Shown here: positions 41,807 through 50,252 of the stretch, piece by piece
Layout: the number at the start of each line of letters is the position of its first letter
Numbering within the stretch: position 1 is the stretch's first letter
DNA from: CAYUEN01 sp964443745
GTDB lineage: Bacteria; Campylobacterota; Campylobacteria; Campylobacterales; QNZT01
NCBI GenBank assembly: GCA_964443745.1
Contig: CAYUEN010000001.1
Span: 112,670-176,669, forward strand
Direction: 5' to 3'
DNA: 64,000 bases
Made by a program: the position numbers and the translations under genes
Notes under the pieces: generated by a model
The model's input: the letters and a program-made list of their open reading frames with translations, nothing else
The model's database searches: none
Told to the model about the DNA's origin: nothing

Positions 41807-41827
41807 CCTTAGTCGTAAAGACTAAAG
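41807..41827. promoter_or_regulatory. HAIR-like operator upstream of groESL
   Basis: CCTTAGT, 7-nt spacer, ACTAAAG: a 7-7-7 inverted repeat with one mismatch. The same element stands before grpE-dnaK at 43620-43640. Its form matches the HspR HAIR site (CTTGAGT-N7-ACTCAAG) at most positions. It lies 26 nt upstream of the -35. The rest of 41828-41999 is AT-rich and has no gene. Confidence 0.65.
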
Positions 41828-41999
41828 AAACTTAAATTGTGGCAAGATTCGACTTTTGTATTCCAAAGATGAAGAGGTATTCTGTTTTCATTTATATTAA
41901 GAGAAAAAATTGGAGAGAGTTACTCTGGAGTGAGAGATTACTATTGAAGTATAATATGAAAATAAGGAAAAATTGGCTAAAATCCACTTTCAATTTTAT

Positions 42000-42076
42000 G
42001 GCAGGGTAGCTCAGCTGGTCAGAGCGCTGGTCTCATAAGCCGGAGGTCGGGAGTTCAAGTCTCCCCTCTGCTACCA
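42000..42076 (+). tRNA. tRNA-Met (CAT), elongator type
   Basis: A full 77-nt cloverleaf: acceptor GGCAGGG with CTCTGCT, D-arm GCTCAGCTGGTCAGAGC, anticodon stem CTGGT/GCCGG around loop CTCATAA (anticodon CAT), T-arm GGGAG-TTCAAGT-CTCCC and encoded CCA. The first acceptor pair is G-T, and the anticodon stem lacks the three G-C pairs of initiators, so it is elongator Met. A lysidine-modified Ile2 tRNA is the alternative because it has the same CAT. TATAAT at 41950-41955 is a possible promoter, and T-rich sequence follows. Confidence 0.93.
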
Positions 42077-42123
42077 TTTTCTTCATCATTCTCCTGTTTA
42101 CAACGAACCCTGTTATCCAATCT

Positions 42124-42825
42124 TTATGAAGCTAGCGCACGATTTGCCGCCTCTTCGTGCAGGATAGGGCGTTTTTGCAACAGTTTGATATCTCTTCGTT
42201 TGATCACTTTTCCTTCGTAGATATGTATAGAGGGTCGGTATTTCGTATATTCGGTCATACTCCGATAGGCGTCCATTTCGATCAAGAGGCGCTCGTCTTG
42301 ATCCTGGCGGTAATACCAGCAGAGTCTGTATCTTTCATGGAAACGGAGCAGTGCACCGTTGGCGCGTCTGGTCAAAAAATACCAGTTGCCGTTTGCATCC
42401 TGAAAATAGCCGTTCTCTTTTGGATGCTGTGGGAGTTCGTCTTCGGTGACATAGAATGTAAGAAGTTCGGTTTCATCCGTCGGATCGGAAATTCTTTGGT
42501 ACATAATGTATTCGATATTGGGGTATTTTGGATTGTGGTAGCCCAAGGGGGATGTTCCTACCAGTGAGAGAAAATTCAGATCGAATGGCATCTTCTCTAC
42601 CTCTTCATACCAGGTAATCGTAAAATTTTTCATCAAATCCTGTTCAATATCCAGCAAAGATTTCGTTCCGGTCTCCTCATCCTGTAAGAGATAACGTTTG
42701 GCGGGAATATTGTATCTATTTTCGAAAGCGATCGTTTCAAGGCATTTGAACCGACTCTTTGTTCTCCCTCTGTGCAGATCGATCTGCAGTGTCGCCCCTT
42801 CTTCTATCGCCAGTGCACCGAACAT
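42124..42825 (-). CDS. Hypothetical protein, unknown family
   Basis: A 233-residue soluble, aromatic-rich protein not recognised. ATG 42825 is chosen because it follows GAGGAGG at 6-nt spacing; the frame is open 39 nt further. The body has many Tyr/Trp residues and ordinary beta-rich stretches (NGNWYFLTRRANGALLRF; RYRLCWYYRQDQDERLL) but no signal peptide, membrane segment or catalytic motif. It lies just downstream of tRNA-Met, on the opposite strand, in an AT-rich patch. The 290 nt between this start and 43117 are very AT-rich and hold nothing else I can identify. Confidence 0.65.
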   Translation of the reverse strand: MFGALAIEEGATLQIDLHRGRTKSRFKCLETIAFENRYNIPAKRYLLQDEETGTKSLLDIEQDLMKNFTITWYEEVEKMPFDLNFLSLVGTSPLGYHNPKYPNIEYIMYQRISDPTDETELLTFYVTEDELPQHPKENGYFQDANGNWYFLTRRANGALLRFHERYRLCWYYRQDQDERLLIEMDAYRSMTEYTKYRPSIHIYEGKVIKRRDIKLLQKRPILHEEAANRALAS

Positions 42826-43116
42826 CCATAACCTCCTCTTTTTTCTTACCTCCCAAATCGACAATTATTTAATTTTCTTTAATTTTTAATTTAAATATTC
42901 ATTTTTTACCCGATTTGGAAGAGGTGGGATGGATATATTAAATTACTTGTTTCAATATACTTTTATATATGTCGAATATCGCACGAAAAACTGTATAAAA
43001 GAGATAAAAAAGTGGATTTTTTATAATAATTTAATGGTGGATTGTTATAATTATAGTATATTTAATTCGTTAAATATTATACAGATATAAGTTGTCTGTA
43101 TGAAATATACCTTTTT

Positions 43117-43431
43117 ATGTCTGATTTATCCGATCTTCGATACCATTTATACATGGAATCGAAGGATCTGTTCAATATCTTGCATAATGCGGTAGAGGCC
43201 CAATATTTTGGCAAAAAAATAAGCCAGAAAGAGATGGCGAAAAAGCTGGGCGTCTCTATGCGTACCTATCAGGATTGGAGACTGGGCAATTCGAAACCTC
43301 AGGCGGTACCCGCGATTTTCAAAATGCTTGGGGAGTTGGATGAAGAGGACATGATACGGGTCATCAAAAAGATTTCAAAAGGATTGCGTGTTGACAAAGC
43401 TGACAAAAATGGAGAGAGAAGCGCTGGATGA
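43117..43431 (+). CDS. Small XRE-type helix-turn-helix protein
   Basis: A 104-residue protein with a probable helix-turn-helix at about 40-62 (ISQKEMAKKLGVSMRTYQDWRLGNSKPQ), in the style of XRE/Cro DNA-binding domains, followed by a basic C-terminal tail. It may be a local regulator or an orphan antitoxin-like protein. ATG 43117 and ATG 43153 are both possible and neither has a clear ribosome site. Surrounding DNA is AT-rich. No partner toxin gene is obvious, apart from a very small ORF overlapping its end. Confidence 0.65.
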   Translation: MSDLSDLRYHLYMESKDLFNILHNAVEAQYFGKKISQKEMAKKLGVSMRTYQDWRLGNSKPQAVPAIFKMLGELDEEDMIRVIKKISKGLRVDKADKNGERSAG

Positions 43432-43513
43432 GCTCTTTTTGGGTTTATCGGTATACAACGATTCGATCGTAAAGAGATTTTTCAGATATATCAGATCGTG
43501 GATCGGCCTGTAG
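43391..43513 (+). CDS. Possible 40-residue small protein
   Basis: Starting at TTG 43391 after AAAGGA (7-nt spacing), or at ATG 43409, a frame runs to TAG 43511 and overlaps the end of the HTH gene in another frame. The peptide has an acidic start (MEREALDELF) and a basic, aromatic end (RFFRYIRSWIGL). No homologue is recognised; it could be chance. The sequence from here to 43619 has a small GGCCT/AGGCC hairpin around the stop and no other gene. Confidence 0.25.
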   Translation: MTKLTKMEREALDELFLGLSVYNDSIVKRFFRYIRSWIGL

Positions 43514-43619
43514 AAGGCCACCCTCCACACCCCCCTTCAAAAAAAAGACATTTTCATTTTCCACTATTTTAGACAATTTATACGCCGCCGAATCATATGC
43601 CGAATAATCCCTTTTTAAC

Positions 43620-43640
43620 CTTTAGTTATATCGACTAAAG
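43620..43640. promoter_or_regulatory. HAIR-like operator upstream of grpE-dnaK
   Basis: CTTTAGT, 7-nt spacer, ACTAAAG: a perfect 7-7-7 inverted repeat, 30 nt upstream of the -35. It is the same element as at 41807-41827 before groESL. An extra half site ACTAAA lies in the promoter spacer at 43684-43689. Probably the site of HspR, inferred from similarity to the HAIR consensus; the hspR gene is not in the window. Confidence 0.7.
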
Positions 43641-43670
43641 AAAATTTATAGAAAAAATTTAGAAACTTAC

Positions 43671-43700
43671 TTGACAAAGATAGACTAAATGTAGTATAAT
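43671..43700 (+). promoter_or_regulatory. grpE-dnaK sigma-70 promoter
   Basis: TTGACA (43671-43676), 18-nt spacer, TATAAT (43695-43700): consensus hexamers. Transcription should start near 43707, giving a leader of about 22 nt with AGGAGG before the grpE start. Confidence 0.88.
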
Positions 43701-43728
43701 TCACTCAACTTTCAAACAGGAGGTTCAC

Positions 43729-44283
43729 TTGAGTAAGCAGGAGAAGACGAAAAGAGTGGAAGAGAAGGAGAATGAAATCTCCGAGACCGAAGAGAATGCG
43801 GTCCCCTCTGAAGATCTGGCGGACGAAGATCTCGAGATCGCCCAACTCAAAGAGAAAGTGGCGGAACTCGAAGATCTCAGGCTCAGAGACGCCGCCGAAT
43901 TCGAAAACTTCAAAAAGAGGTTTGAAAAGGAGAAACAAAACGCGATCGCTTACGCGCACGAGCAGTTCGCTAGAGACCTGCTCGCGGTGATCGACTCGCT
44001 CGACAACGCGATCGCTTCCGTCTCCGAAGAGAAGGGCACGGAGAGTGTCGAAAAGATCAAGGAGGGGCTCGATCTTACGATCGAACAGTTCAAGAAGGTG
44101 CTCCAAAAGCATGGTATCACGCTGATCGAAGTGGAGGGTGAATTCAACCCCCATATCCATGAAGCGGTGATGCATGTGGAAAGCGAGGAGCACAAGTCGG
44201 GAGAAATCGTGCAGGTATTGCAGAAGGGATACAAGATCAGAGACCGTATCCTTCGCCCTGCGATGGTTTCGATCGCGAAATAA
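43729..44283 (+). CDS. grpE: Nucleotide exchange factor GrpE
   Basis: GrpE releases ADP from DnaK. The 184-residue protein has a long charged N-terminal coiled coil (about 1-75), the dimer helix (DAAEFENFKKRFEKEKQNA), then the beta-domain with the signature GEFNPHIHEAVMHVES and GYKIRDRILRPAMVSIAK. Start is TTG 43729 after AGGAGG. No hrcA lies in front of it, unlike many other grpE-dnaK operons, which fits control through the HAIR-like site. dnaK follows after 41 nt. Confidence 0.95.
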   Translation: MSKQEKTKRVEEKENEISETEENAVPSEDLADEDLEIAQLKEKVAELEDLRLRDAAEFENFKKRFEKEKQNAIAYAHEQFARDLLAVIDSLDNAIASVSEEKGTESVEKIKEGLDLTIEQFKKVLQKHGITLIEVEGEFNPHIHEAVMHVESEEHKSGEIVQVLQKGYKIRDRILRPAMVSIAK

Positions 44284-44324
44284 AGAAAAATTCGAATACA
44301 AAAAAACAGAACAAAGGATAGAGA

Positions 44325-46217
44325 ATGGCAAAAGTATTGGGAATAGATTTGGGAACGACCAACTCTTGTATGGCAATTTACGAAAGAGGCGAAGCGAAAG
44401 TGATCGCCAACAAAGAGGGAAAAAACACGACCCCTTCGATCGTCGCGTTTACCGACAAGGGAGAGGTGCTCATCGGTGATCCGGCCAAGCGCCAGATGGT
44501 CACCAACCCCGAGCGTACGATCTACTCCATCAAAAGAATCATGGGGTTGATGTGCAACGAAGATAAAGCGGCCGAAGCGAAGAAGAGGCTTCCTTATCAT
44601 ATCGTGGACAGAAACGGTGCATGTGCGATCGAGGTGGACGGCAAGACCTATACGCCTCAGGAGATCAGCGCGAAGGTGTTGATGAAGATGAAAGAGGATG
44701 CGGAAGCCTTTTTGGGCGAGACGATCACCGATGCTGTCATCACCGTTCCGGCCTACTTCAACGACGCTCAGAGAAAAGCGACGCAGGAGGCGGGTACGAT
44801 CGCGGGTCTGAATGTGCTTAGAATCATCAACGAACCCACCTCGGCGGCACTCGCCTACGGTCTGGACAAGAAAGAGGCCGAGCAGATCGTCGTCTACGAT
44901 CTGGGCGGCGGTACTTTCGACGTGACGGTGCTGGAGACGGGTGACAACGTCGTCGAAGTTCTCGCCACGGGCGGTAACGCCTTTTTGGGCGGCGACGATT
45001 TTGACAACAGGCTGATCGACTGGCTCGTGGAGGAGTTCAAGAAAGAGAGCGGTATCGATCTCAAAAACGACGTCATGGCGCTGCAGCGTCTGAAAGAGGC
45101 GGCGGAAAACGCCAAGAAGGAGCTCTCCACCGCGACGGAGACGGAGATCAATCTCCCCTTCATCACCGCCGATGCGAGCGGCCCCAAACACTTGGTCAAA
45201 AAGATCACGAGAGCGAAATTCGAATCGCTGATCGAAGATCTCGTGGACGAGACGATTACGAAGATCGGGGAGGTGCTCAAAGAATCCGGTCTTTCCAAAG
45301 AGGAGATCAAAGAGGTCGTTATGGTCGGCGGTTCGACGAGGGTACCGCTCGTACAGGAGAAGGTGAAGTCGTTTTTTGGCAAAGAGTTGAACAAATCGGT
45401 CAATCCGGACGAAGTGGTCGCGATCGGTGCGGCGATCCAGGGCGCGGTACTGAAAGGAGACGTCAAAGACGTACTTCTGCTGGACGTGACGCCTTTGAGT
45501 CTGGGTATCGAGACGCTGGGAGGCGTTACGACGAAGATCATCGAAAAAGGTACGACGATTCCTGTGAAGAAAACACAGATCTTTTCGACGGCCGAAGACA
45601 ACCAACCTGCCGTTACGATCCATGTCGTCCAGGGTGAGCGGGAGTTTGCCAAGGACAACAAATCTCTGGGTCAATTCAACCTGGAGGGGATTCCGCCGGC
45701 TCCCAGAGGCGTGCCTCAGATCGAAGTCACCTTCGATATCGACGCCAACGGTATTTTGACCGTCAGTGCGAAAGACAAGGCGACCGGAAAACAGCAGGAG
45801 ATCAAAATCACCGGAAGTTCGGGTCTGAGCGAAGAGGAGATCCAGAGAATGGTTCAAGATGCGGAAGCCCACAAAGCCGAAGACGAAAAACGAAAAGCGC
45901 TCGTAGAGGCGAAAAATCAGGCCGACGCATTGATCCATCAGACGCAAAAGAGCCTCTCGGAGATGGGCGATAAGATCGAAGCGGCCGAGAAAGAGAAGAT
46001 CGAAGCGGCGATCAACGACCTCAAAGAGGCGCTCAAAAACGAAAACGTCACCAAAGAGGAGATCGACGCCAAAGTCAAGACGTTGACCGAAGCGAGCCAC
46101 AAGCTCGCCGAAGCCGCCTATCAGAAAGAGCAGGGCGCGGCCCAAGGCGGCGGCGAAGCGGCCGGCGGCGCGAAAAAGGGTGGTGACGAGGACGTCATCG
46201 ACGCCGAAGTCGAATAA
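44325..46217 (+). CDS. dnaK: Hsp70 chaperone DnaK
   Basis: The 630-residue chaperone has the Hsp70 ATPase domain (AKVLGIDLGTTNSCMAIYE at the start; VYDLGGGTFDVTVLE at about 188-202; VMVGGSTRVPLVQ at about 332-344), the linker DVLLLDVTPLSLGIET, a substrate-binding domain and a helical lid ending in a Gly/Ala-rich tail with EDVIDAEVE. Length is normal. It ends at a clear intrinsic terminator (46221-46242). dnaJ is not next to it. Confidence 0.98.
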   Translation: MAKVLGIDLGTTNSCMAIYERGEAKVIANKEGKNTTPSIVAFTDKGEVLIGDPAKRQMVTNPERTIYSIKRIMGLMCNEDKAAEAKKRLPYHIVDRNGACAIEVDGKTYTPQEISAKVLMKMKEDAEAFLGETITDAVITVPAYFNDAQRKATQEAGTIAGLNVLRIINEPTSAALAYGLDKKEAEQIVVYDLGGGTFDVTVLETGDNVVEVLATGGNAFLGGDDFDNRLIDWLVEEFKKESGIDLKNDVMALQRLKEAAENAKKELSTATETEINLPFITADASGPKHLVKKITRAKFESLIEDLVDETITKIGEVLKESGLSKEEIKEVVMVGGSTRVPLVQEKVKSFFGKELNKSVNPDEVVAIGAAIQGAVLKGDVKDVLLLDVTPLSLGIETLGGVTTKIIEKGTTIPVKKTQIFSTAEDNQPAVTIHVVQGEREFAKDNKSLGQFNLEGIPPAPRGVPQIEVTFDIDANGILTVSAKDKATGKQQEIKITGSSGLSEEEIQRMVQDAEAHKAEDEKRKALVEAKNQADALIHQTQKSLSEMGDKIEAAEKEKIEAAINDLKEALKNENVTKEEIDAKVKTLTEASHKLAEAAYQKEQGAAQGGGEAAGGAKKGGDEDVIDAEVE

Positions 46218-46220
46218 GCA

Positions 46221-46242
46221 GAAAGAGGGGCTTCCCTCTTTC
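46221..46242 (+). terminator. dnaK terminator
   Basis: GAAAGAGGG (46221-46229), loop GCTT, CCCTCTTTC (46234-46242), then TTCGTTTTT. It ends 13 nt before the next gene. Confidence 0.85.
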
Positions 46243-46255
46243 TTCGTTTTTGCAG

Positions 46256-46735
46256 ATGCGAGCAACACATCCGTTTGATCCTATCGTTTTTCCCGATTCC
46301 AGAGTGTTGATTCTCGGCACTTTTCCCTCTCTCGATTCTTTCAAATATCGTTTTTATTACGCCCACCCCCGAAACCAGTTTTGGAGACTTCTGGGTACGA
46401 TCTACGATATGGCGTATCGGTCGCGAGAGGAGAGAGTGGAGATTTTGAGAAAAAACCGTCTCGCGCTCTGGGATGTGATAAAGGGTTGCGAGCGGACGAA
46501 TTCGCTCGATTCGAATCTGAAAGCGTGCACTCCCAACGATATTCCCGCTTTGCTCGAAGCGTATCCGGATATCGAAAGGATTCTCTTTACGGGCGTGAAG
46601 GCGCAGACGCTTTTTGAGCGTTTTTTCAAAGAGGTCTCCATAGAGACTAAGCGACTTCCCTCTCCCTCCCCCGCTTATGCCGCGATGACGTTCGAAGAGA
46701 AACTCAAACGCTACGAAGAGGCACTTTTGGGCTAA
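46256..46735 (+). CDS. Hypoxanthine/uracil-DNA glycosylase (UDG superfamily)
   Basis: About 159 residues of the UDG fold, of the family-6 DNA-deoxyinosine glycosylase type that excises deaminated bases. Motif A is LILGTFPSLDSFKYRFYYAHPRNQFWRLL, with the catalytic Asn in HPRNQFW; ALWDVIKGCERTNSLDSNL and the leucine-loop LPSPSPA are also typical. ATG 46256 is preferred; TTG 46250 is possible. There is no strong ribosome site. It stands between the dnaK terminator and sixA. Confidence 0.85.
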   Translation: MRATHPFDPIVFPDSRVLILGTFPSLDSFKYRFYYAHPRNQFWRLLGTIYDMAYRSREERVEILRKNRLALWDVIKGCERTNSLDSNLKACTPNDIPALLEAYPDIERILFTGVKAQTLFERFFKEVSIETKRLPSPSPAYAAMTFEEKLKRYEEALLG

Positions 46736-46753
46736 GTTATGGTATCCTAAAGT

Positions 46754-47254
46754 ATGAAGAAACTCTATCTGATACGACATGCGAAATCGAGCTGGAACAG
46801 CGATGCGACGAGCGATTTCGATCGTCCGCTCGCCAAGCGGGGAAAAAGGGAAGCGCCCTTGATGGCCAAAGTGTTGCATTCAAAGGGGATTCGCCCCGAT
46901 CTCATCCTCTCTTCGCCGGCAAAAAGGGCGAAGAAGACGGCGAAGATCTTCGCCGAAGTGCTCGGATACCCCAAATCGAAAATCGTTTACGAAGAGGGGA
47001 TCTACGAAGCGATGCCGGATACGCTGCTGAGGTTGGTCAGATCGACGGACGATCGAATCCATACGCTTTTTCTGGTGGGCCACAATCCCGGATTGACGGA
47101 GCTTGCGAATCAGTCGACGCCGGTACATATCGACAACCTCCCTACGAGCGGGATTTTCGCGGTGGAGTTCGATGTCCGGTCGTGGAGCGAAGTGGCGCCC
47201 CATTCGGGGACCCTTCTGTTTTTCGAGTTTCCCAAAAAATATCTGCGGGAGTAG
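46754..47254 (+). CDS. sixA: SixA-type phosphohistidine phosphatase
   Basis: A 166-residue minimal histidine phosphatase. The catalytic RHG motif appears as LYLIRHAKSSWNSD (His at about residue 8), a second Arg lies in DLILSSPAKRAKKTA and the second catalytic His in LFLVGHNPGLTELA (about 107-120). SixA removes phosphate from phosphohistidines in histidine-kinase phosphotransfer domains or PTS proteins; the target here is unknown. The ATG lies 18 nt after the glycosylase gene. Confidence 0.88.
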   Translation: MKKLYLIRHAKSSWNSDATSDFDRPLAKRGKREAPLMAKVLHSKGIRPDLILSSPAKRAKKTAKIFAEVLGYPKSKIVYEEGIYEAMPDTLLRLVRSTDDRIHTLFLVGHNPGLTELANQSTPVHIDNLPTSGIFAVEFDVRSWSEVAPHSGTLLFFEFPKKYLRE

Positions 47255-47257
47255 TAA

Positions 47258-49204
47258 GTGGCGCTGCTTGATCTGATCGACCTCTCCAAAGCCTACGAAA
47301 GCAAACGGATCCTCTGTCATGTCGATTTTCATATCGACGAAGGGGAGCGTATCGCGATCATCGGCAAAAACGGCGGCGGTAAATCGACGTTGATGAAAAT
47401 TTGCCAGGGGGAAGTGGGTTTTGACGATGGAAGACGGGTGGTCCAAAACGGTCTCAAAATAGAGATGCTCGACCAATCTCCCCGTTTCACGGAGGGAATC
47501 AGCGTCAAGGAGGCGATCGAAGCGCAACTACGGGAGCTCAAAGAGGCGAGAGAAGCGTATATGCGGGTGAGCGAGCAGTTGGCCGAAGATGTCGAAAACC
47601 CCGCATTGTTGGCCAGGCAGACGGAGTTGGCGAACTTTCTGGATGCCCACAACGCCTGGAGTCTGGACGACAGGATCGAGCGCATCATGCAGGAGTTCGA
47701 TCTCAAACAATTCGAACACAGAGCCGTCTCGATGCTCAGTGGAGGAGAACAAAGACGGGTCGCGCTGGCGGGATTGCTGCTGAAAAAACCGGACATTCTG
47801 TTGTTGGACGAGCCGACCAACCATCTGGACGTCTATATGGTGGCTTTTTTGGAGCGAATGCTGCTCAAAGAGAGGTTCACGCTTCTTTTCATTTCGCACG
47901 ATCGTTATTTCATCGACAACATCGCGACGCGCTCGGTCGAAATAGACGCCTGCAAACTGCGCAGTTTCAAGGGCGGTTACGGCGATTATATCCGTCAGAA
48001 GGAGGCGCTGCTCAAATCGATGCAAAAGCGCCACGAGACTCTGTTGAAACTCCTCAAAAGCGAGGAGGAGTGGCTCAGTCGCGGTGTCAAAGCGAGGCTC
48101 AAGCGCAACGAAGGGCGCAAGCAGCGCATTTTGAAGATGCGTGAGGAGGCGAAAAAGAACCCCTCTTTGATCCGAAAGATCAAGCTGGAGTTGGAGCGGG
48201 AGAAAAAACACTTCAACCAGACCGAAAGCAAAAATCGCAAAAAGATGCTTTTCGAGATCGAGCGTATCTCCAAGAAACTTGGAGAAAAAACGTTGATCAA
48301 AGACTTCTCGATGCGGATATTGCAGCAGGACAAAATCGCGATCGTCGGAAAAAACGGCGCCGGAAAATCCACACTTTTGCGTCTGCTGTTAGGGAACATG
48401 CAGCCTGATACGGGAGAGATCAGGCGGGGGGAGTTTTCCATCGGTTATTTCGATCAGCATCGAGAAATGCTCAACGACGACGAGAATCTGATAGAGACCT
48501 TCTGCCCCAACGGCGGAGATCGGGTGGAGGTTCAAGGCCGCAGTATGCATGTCTACGGCTATCTGAAAAATTTTCTCTTTCCCAAAGAGGATCTGGACAA
48601 AAAAATCGGCATTCTCAGCGGCGGCGAAAAGAATCGTGTCGCACTGGCGCTGCTTTTTACGAAAAAGTACGATTGCTTGATTCTGGACGAACCGACCAAC
48701 GATCTGGATATCGCGACGATCAACATACTGGAAACCTACCTGCAGCGTTTTGACGGAGCGTTGATTTTCGTTTCGCACGATCGTTATTTCGTGGACAAGA
48801 TCGCGAAAAAACTGTTGATCTTCAGAGGGGACGGAGTGATCGAAGAGTCCCATCGGGGTTACAGCGAATATCTGGAGATCGAAGAGCATCTGGGGGAGAT
48901 CGAAAATTACGAGACCCAACTTCGGAAAACTCCGAAAGAGGAGTCTCGCAAAAAGGCGAACCGCACCCCGAAACTGAGCTACAAGGAGAAGCGACTCTAC
49001 GAAGCGCTTCCGGAAGAGATCGAAAAGCTGGAGGAGGAGATCGAAGAGATCACCCGCTGTCTGGCCGATCCGGAGTGTTACCAGCGAGAGGGGCTCACTT
49101 CTCTTTCAAAGAGGCTGGAGCAGGCGAAAAAGCGTTATGAAGAGAAGGTGGATCTCTTTTTGGAAATCGAGGAGAAGGTGGAGACGATCAACGCTTCGGC
49201 ATGA
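47258..49204 (+). CDS. ABC-F family ATPase (Uup-like)
   Basis: A 648-residue protein with two ABC domains and no membrane segments: Walker A IIGKNGGGKSTL and IVGKNGAGKSTL, signatures LSGGEQRRVALA and LSGGEKNRVALA, Walker B LLLDEPTNHLD and LILDEPTNDLD, a charged linker between them (about 260-345) and a C-terminal coiled coil (about 575-648) as in Uup. ABC-F proteins act on ribosomes or on DNA-structure stability, not transport. Start GTG 47258 lies 3 nt after sixA. Confidence 0.92.
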   Translation: MALLDLIDLSKAYESKRILCHVDFHIDEGERIAIIGKNGGGKSTLMKICQGEVGFDDGRRVVQNGLKIEMLDQSPRFTEGISVKEAIEAQLRELKEAREAYMRVSEQLAEDVENPALLARQTELANFLDAHNAWSLDDRIERIMQEFDLKQFEHRAVSMLSGGEQRRVALAGLLLKKPDILLLDEPTNHLDVYMVAFLERMLLKERFTLLFISHDRYFIDNIATRSVEIDACKLRSFKGGYGDYIRQKEALLKSMQKRHETLLKLLKSEEEWLSRGVKARLKRNEGRKQRILKMREEAKKNPSLIRKIKLELEREKKHFNQTESKNRKKMLFEIERISKKLGEKTLIKDFSMRILQQDKIAIVGKNGAGKSTLLRLLLGNMQPDTGEIRRGEFSIGYFDQHREMLNDDENLIETFCPNGGDRVEVQGRSMHVYGYLKNFLFPKEDLDKKIGILSGGEKNRVALALLFTKKYDCLILDEPTNDLDIATINILETYLQRFDGALIFVSHDRYFVDKIAKKLLIFRGDGVIEESHRGYSEYLEIEEHLGEIENYETQLRKTPKEESRKKANRTPKLSYKEKRLYEALPEEIEKLEEEIEEITRCLADPECYQREGLTSLSKRLEQAKKRYEEKVDLFLEIEEKVETINASA

Positions 49205-49252
49205 TCGCGACAGGCTATGTAAAACGAAAATTCCATACAAAAAGGATAAAAG

Positions 49253-49699
49253 ATGAAGGTACTTTTGATAAAAGATGTGAAAAATCTCGGAAAAAGAGGT
49301 GAAATCAAAGAGGTCAAAGAGGGGTACGGCCAAAATTTTCTGATCGCCAAAGGTTTCGCGAAACGGGCGACCGAGAGCGTAATCGAAGAGTGGAAGCGAG
49401 AGCAGGAGGCGATCGCTCGGGCGGAGGCCGAAGAGATCGAAAGATTGAAACAAATCGAAAAGAGGCTGGGAGAGATCGTGCTCAGAATCGAAAAAAAGCT
49501 GGGGGCGAACGGTTCTCTCTACGGGGCGGTGACGAAAGAGGATATCGCCGAGGCGCTCGATGCGCAAGAGGGGATTAAGATCGACAAAAGAAGCGTCGAA
49601 CTGGACCATCCGATCAAAGCCACGGGGAGTTACGAAGTGCATATCAAATTGGGTCATGGTATCCATGCGAAGTTGAATCTCGAAGTGACAGGAGCGTAA
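49253..49699 (+). CDS. rplI: 50S ribosomal protein L9
   Basis: L9 has an N-terminal 23S rRNA-binding domain and a C-terminal domain joined by a long helix. The 148-residue protein shows the signature start MKVLLIKDVKNLGKRGEIKEVKEGYGQNFLIAKG, the charged connecting helix (about 45-80) and the C-terminal beta fold. The ATG follows AAGGAT. hslV follows after 4 nt, a conserved Campylobacterota arrangement. Confidence 0.97.
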   Translation: MKVLLIKDVKNLGKRGEIKEVKEGYGQNFLIAKGFAKRATESVIEEWKREQEAIARAEAEEIERLKQIEKRLGEIVLRIEKKLGANGSLYGAVTKEDIAEALDAQEGIKIDKRSVELDHPIKATGSYEVHIKLGHGIHAKLNLEVTGA

Positions 49700-49703
49700 G
49701 AGA

Positions 49704-50252
49704 ATGTTTCATGCGACGACCATACTCGCCTGCAAGGGCGAAAAGCGGGCTGTGATAGGGGGCGACGGACAGGTGACGTTCGGCAATGCGATCCTCAAGA
49801 GCAACGCCGTCAAAATCCGCAAACTCCACAACGGACGCGTATTGGCCGGATTTGCGGGTTCGACGGCGGACGCCTTCAACCTTTTCGATATGTTCGAAGG
49901 TATTTTGGAACAGAAAAAGGGCGATCTGCTCAAATCGGTGGTGGAGTTTTCCAAAGCGTGGCGCAAAGACAAATATATGCGCCAGTTGGAAGCGATGATG
50001 ATCGTGCTCGATACGGAGCATATCTTTATCCTCAGCGGCAACGGAGACGTAGTCGAGCCTGAAGACGGCAAGATCGCGGCGATCGGAAGCGGGGGGAATT
50101 TCGCTCTCTCCGCGGCCAGGGCGCTCGATCGCCATGCGGATCTGGACGAAGAGAAGGTGGTATACGAATCGCTGAAGATCGCTTCCGAACTCTGTATCTA
50201 CACGAGCGACCAGATCGCGCTTTTTACGCTGGAGAAGGGAGAACGCTCATGA
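49704..50252 (+). CDS. hslV: ATP-dependent protease peptidase subunit HslV
   Basis: HslV is the proteasome-like dodecamer fed by HslU. The 182-residue protein begins MFHATTILACKGEKRAVIGGDGQVT. The nucleophile Thr is preceded by a short propeptide MFHA, as in Helicobacter and Campylobacter, instead of only Met as in E. coli. VLAGFAGSTADAF and AAIGSGGNFALSAARAL are conserved. It overlaps hslU by 4 nt. Confidence 0.96.
   Translation: MFHATTILACKGEKRAVIGGDGQVTFGNAILKSNAVKIRKLHNGRVLAGFAGSTADAFNLFDMFEGILEQKKGDLLKSVVEFSKAWRKDKYMRQLEAMMIVLDTEHIFILSGNGDVVEPEDGKIAAIGSGGNFALSAARALDRHADLDEEKVVYESLKIASELCIYTSDQIALFTLEKGERS

Noticed and set aside
42000..42076. Initiator tRNA-fMet
   Set aside because: The anticodon stem lacks the three consecutive G-C pairs, and position 1-72 is G-T, not the C-A mismatch of initiators.
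41695..43728. CIRCE element (HrcA operator) at the chaperone operons
   Set aside because: No TTAGCACTC-N9-GAGTGCTAA in either leader; the shared repeat has 7-7-7 geometry and a different sequence.
43950..46268. 772-aa minus-strand frame opposite grpE-dnaK
   Set aside because: Shadow of dnaK produced by codon bias; low-complexity Arg/Asp/Phe-rich sequence with no motif.
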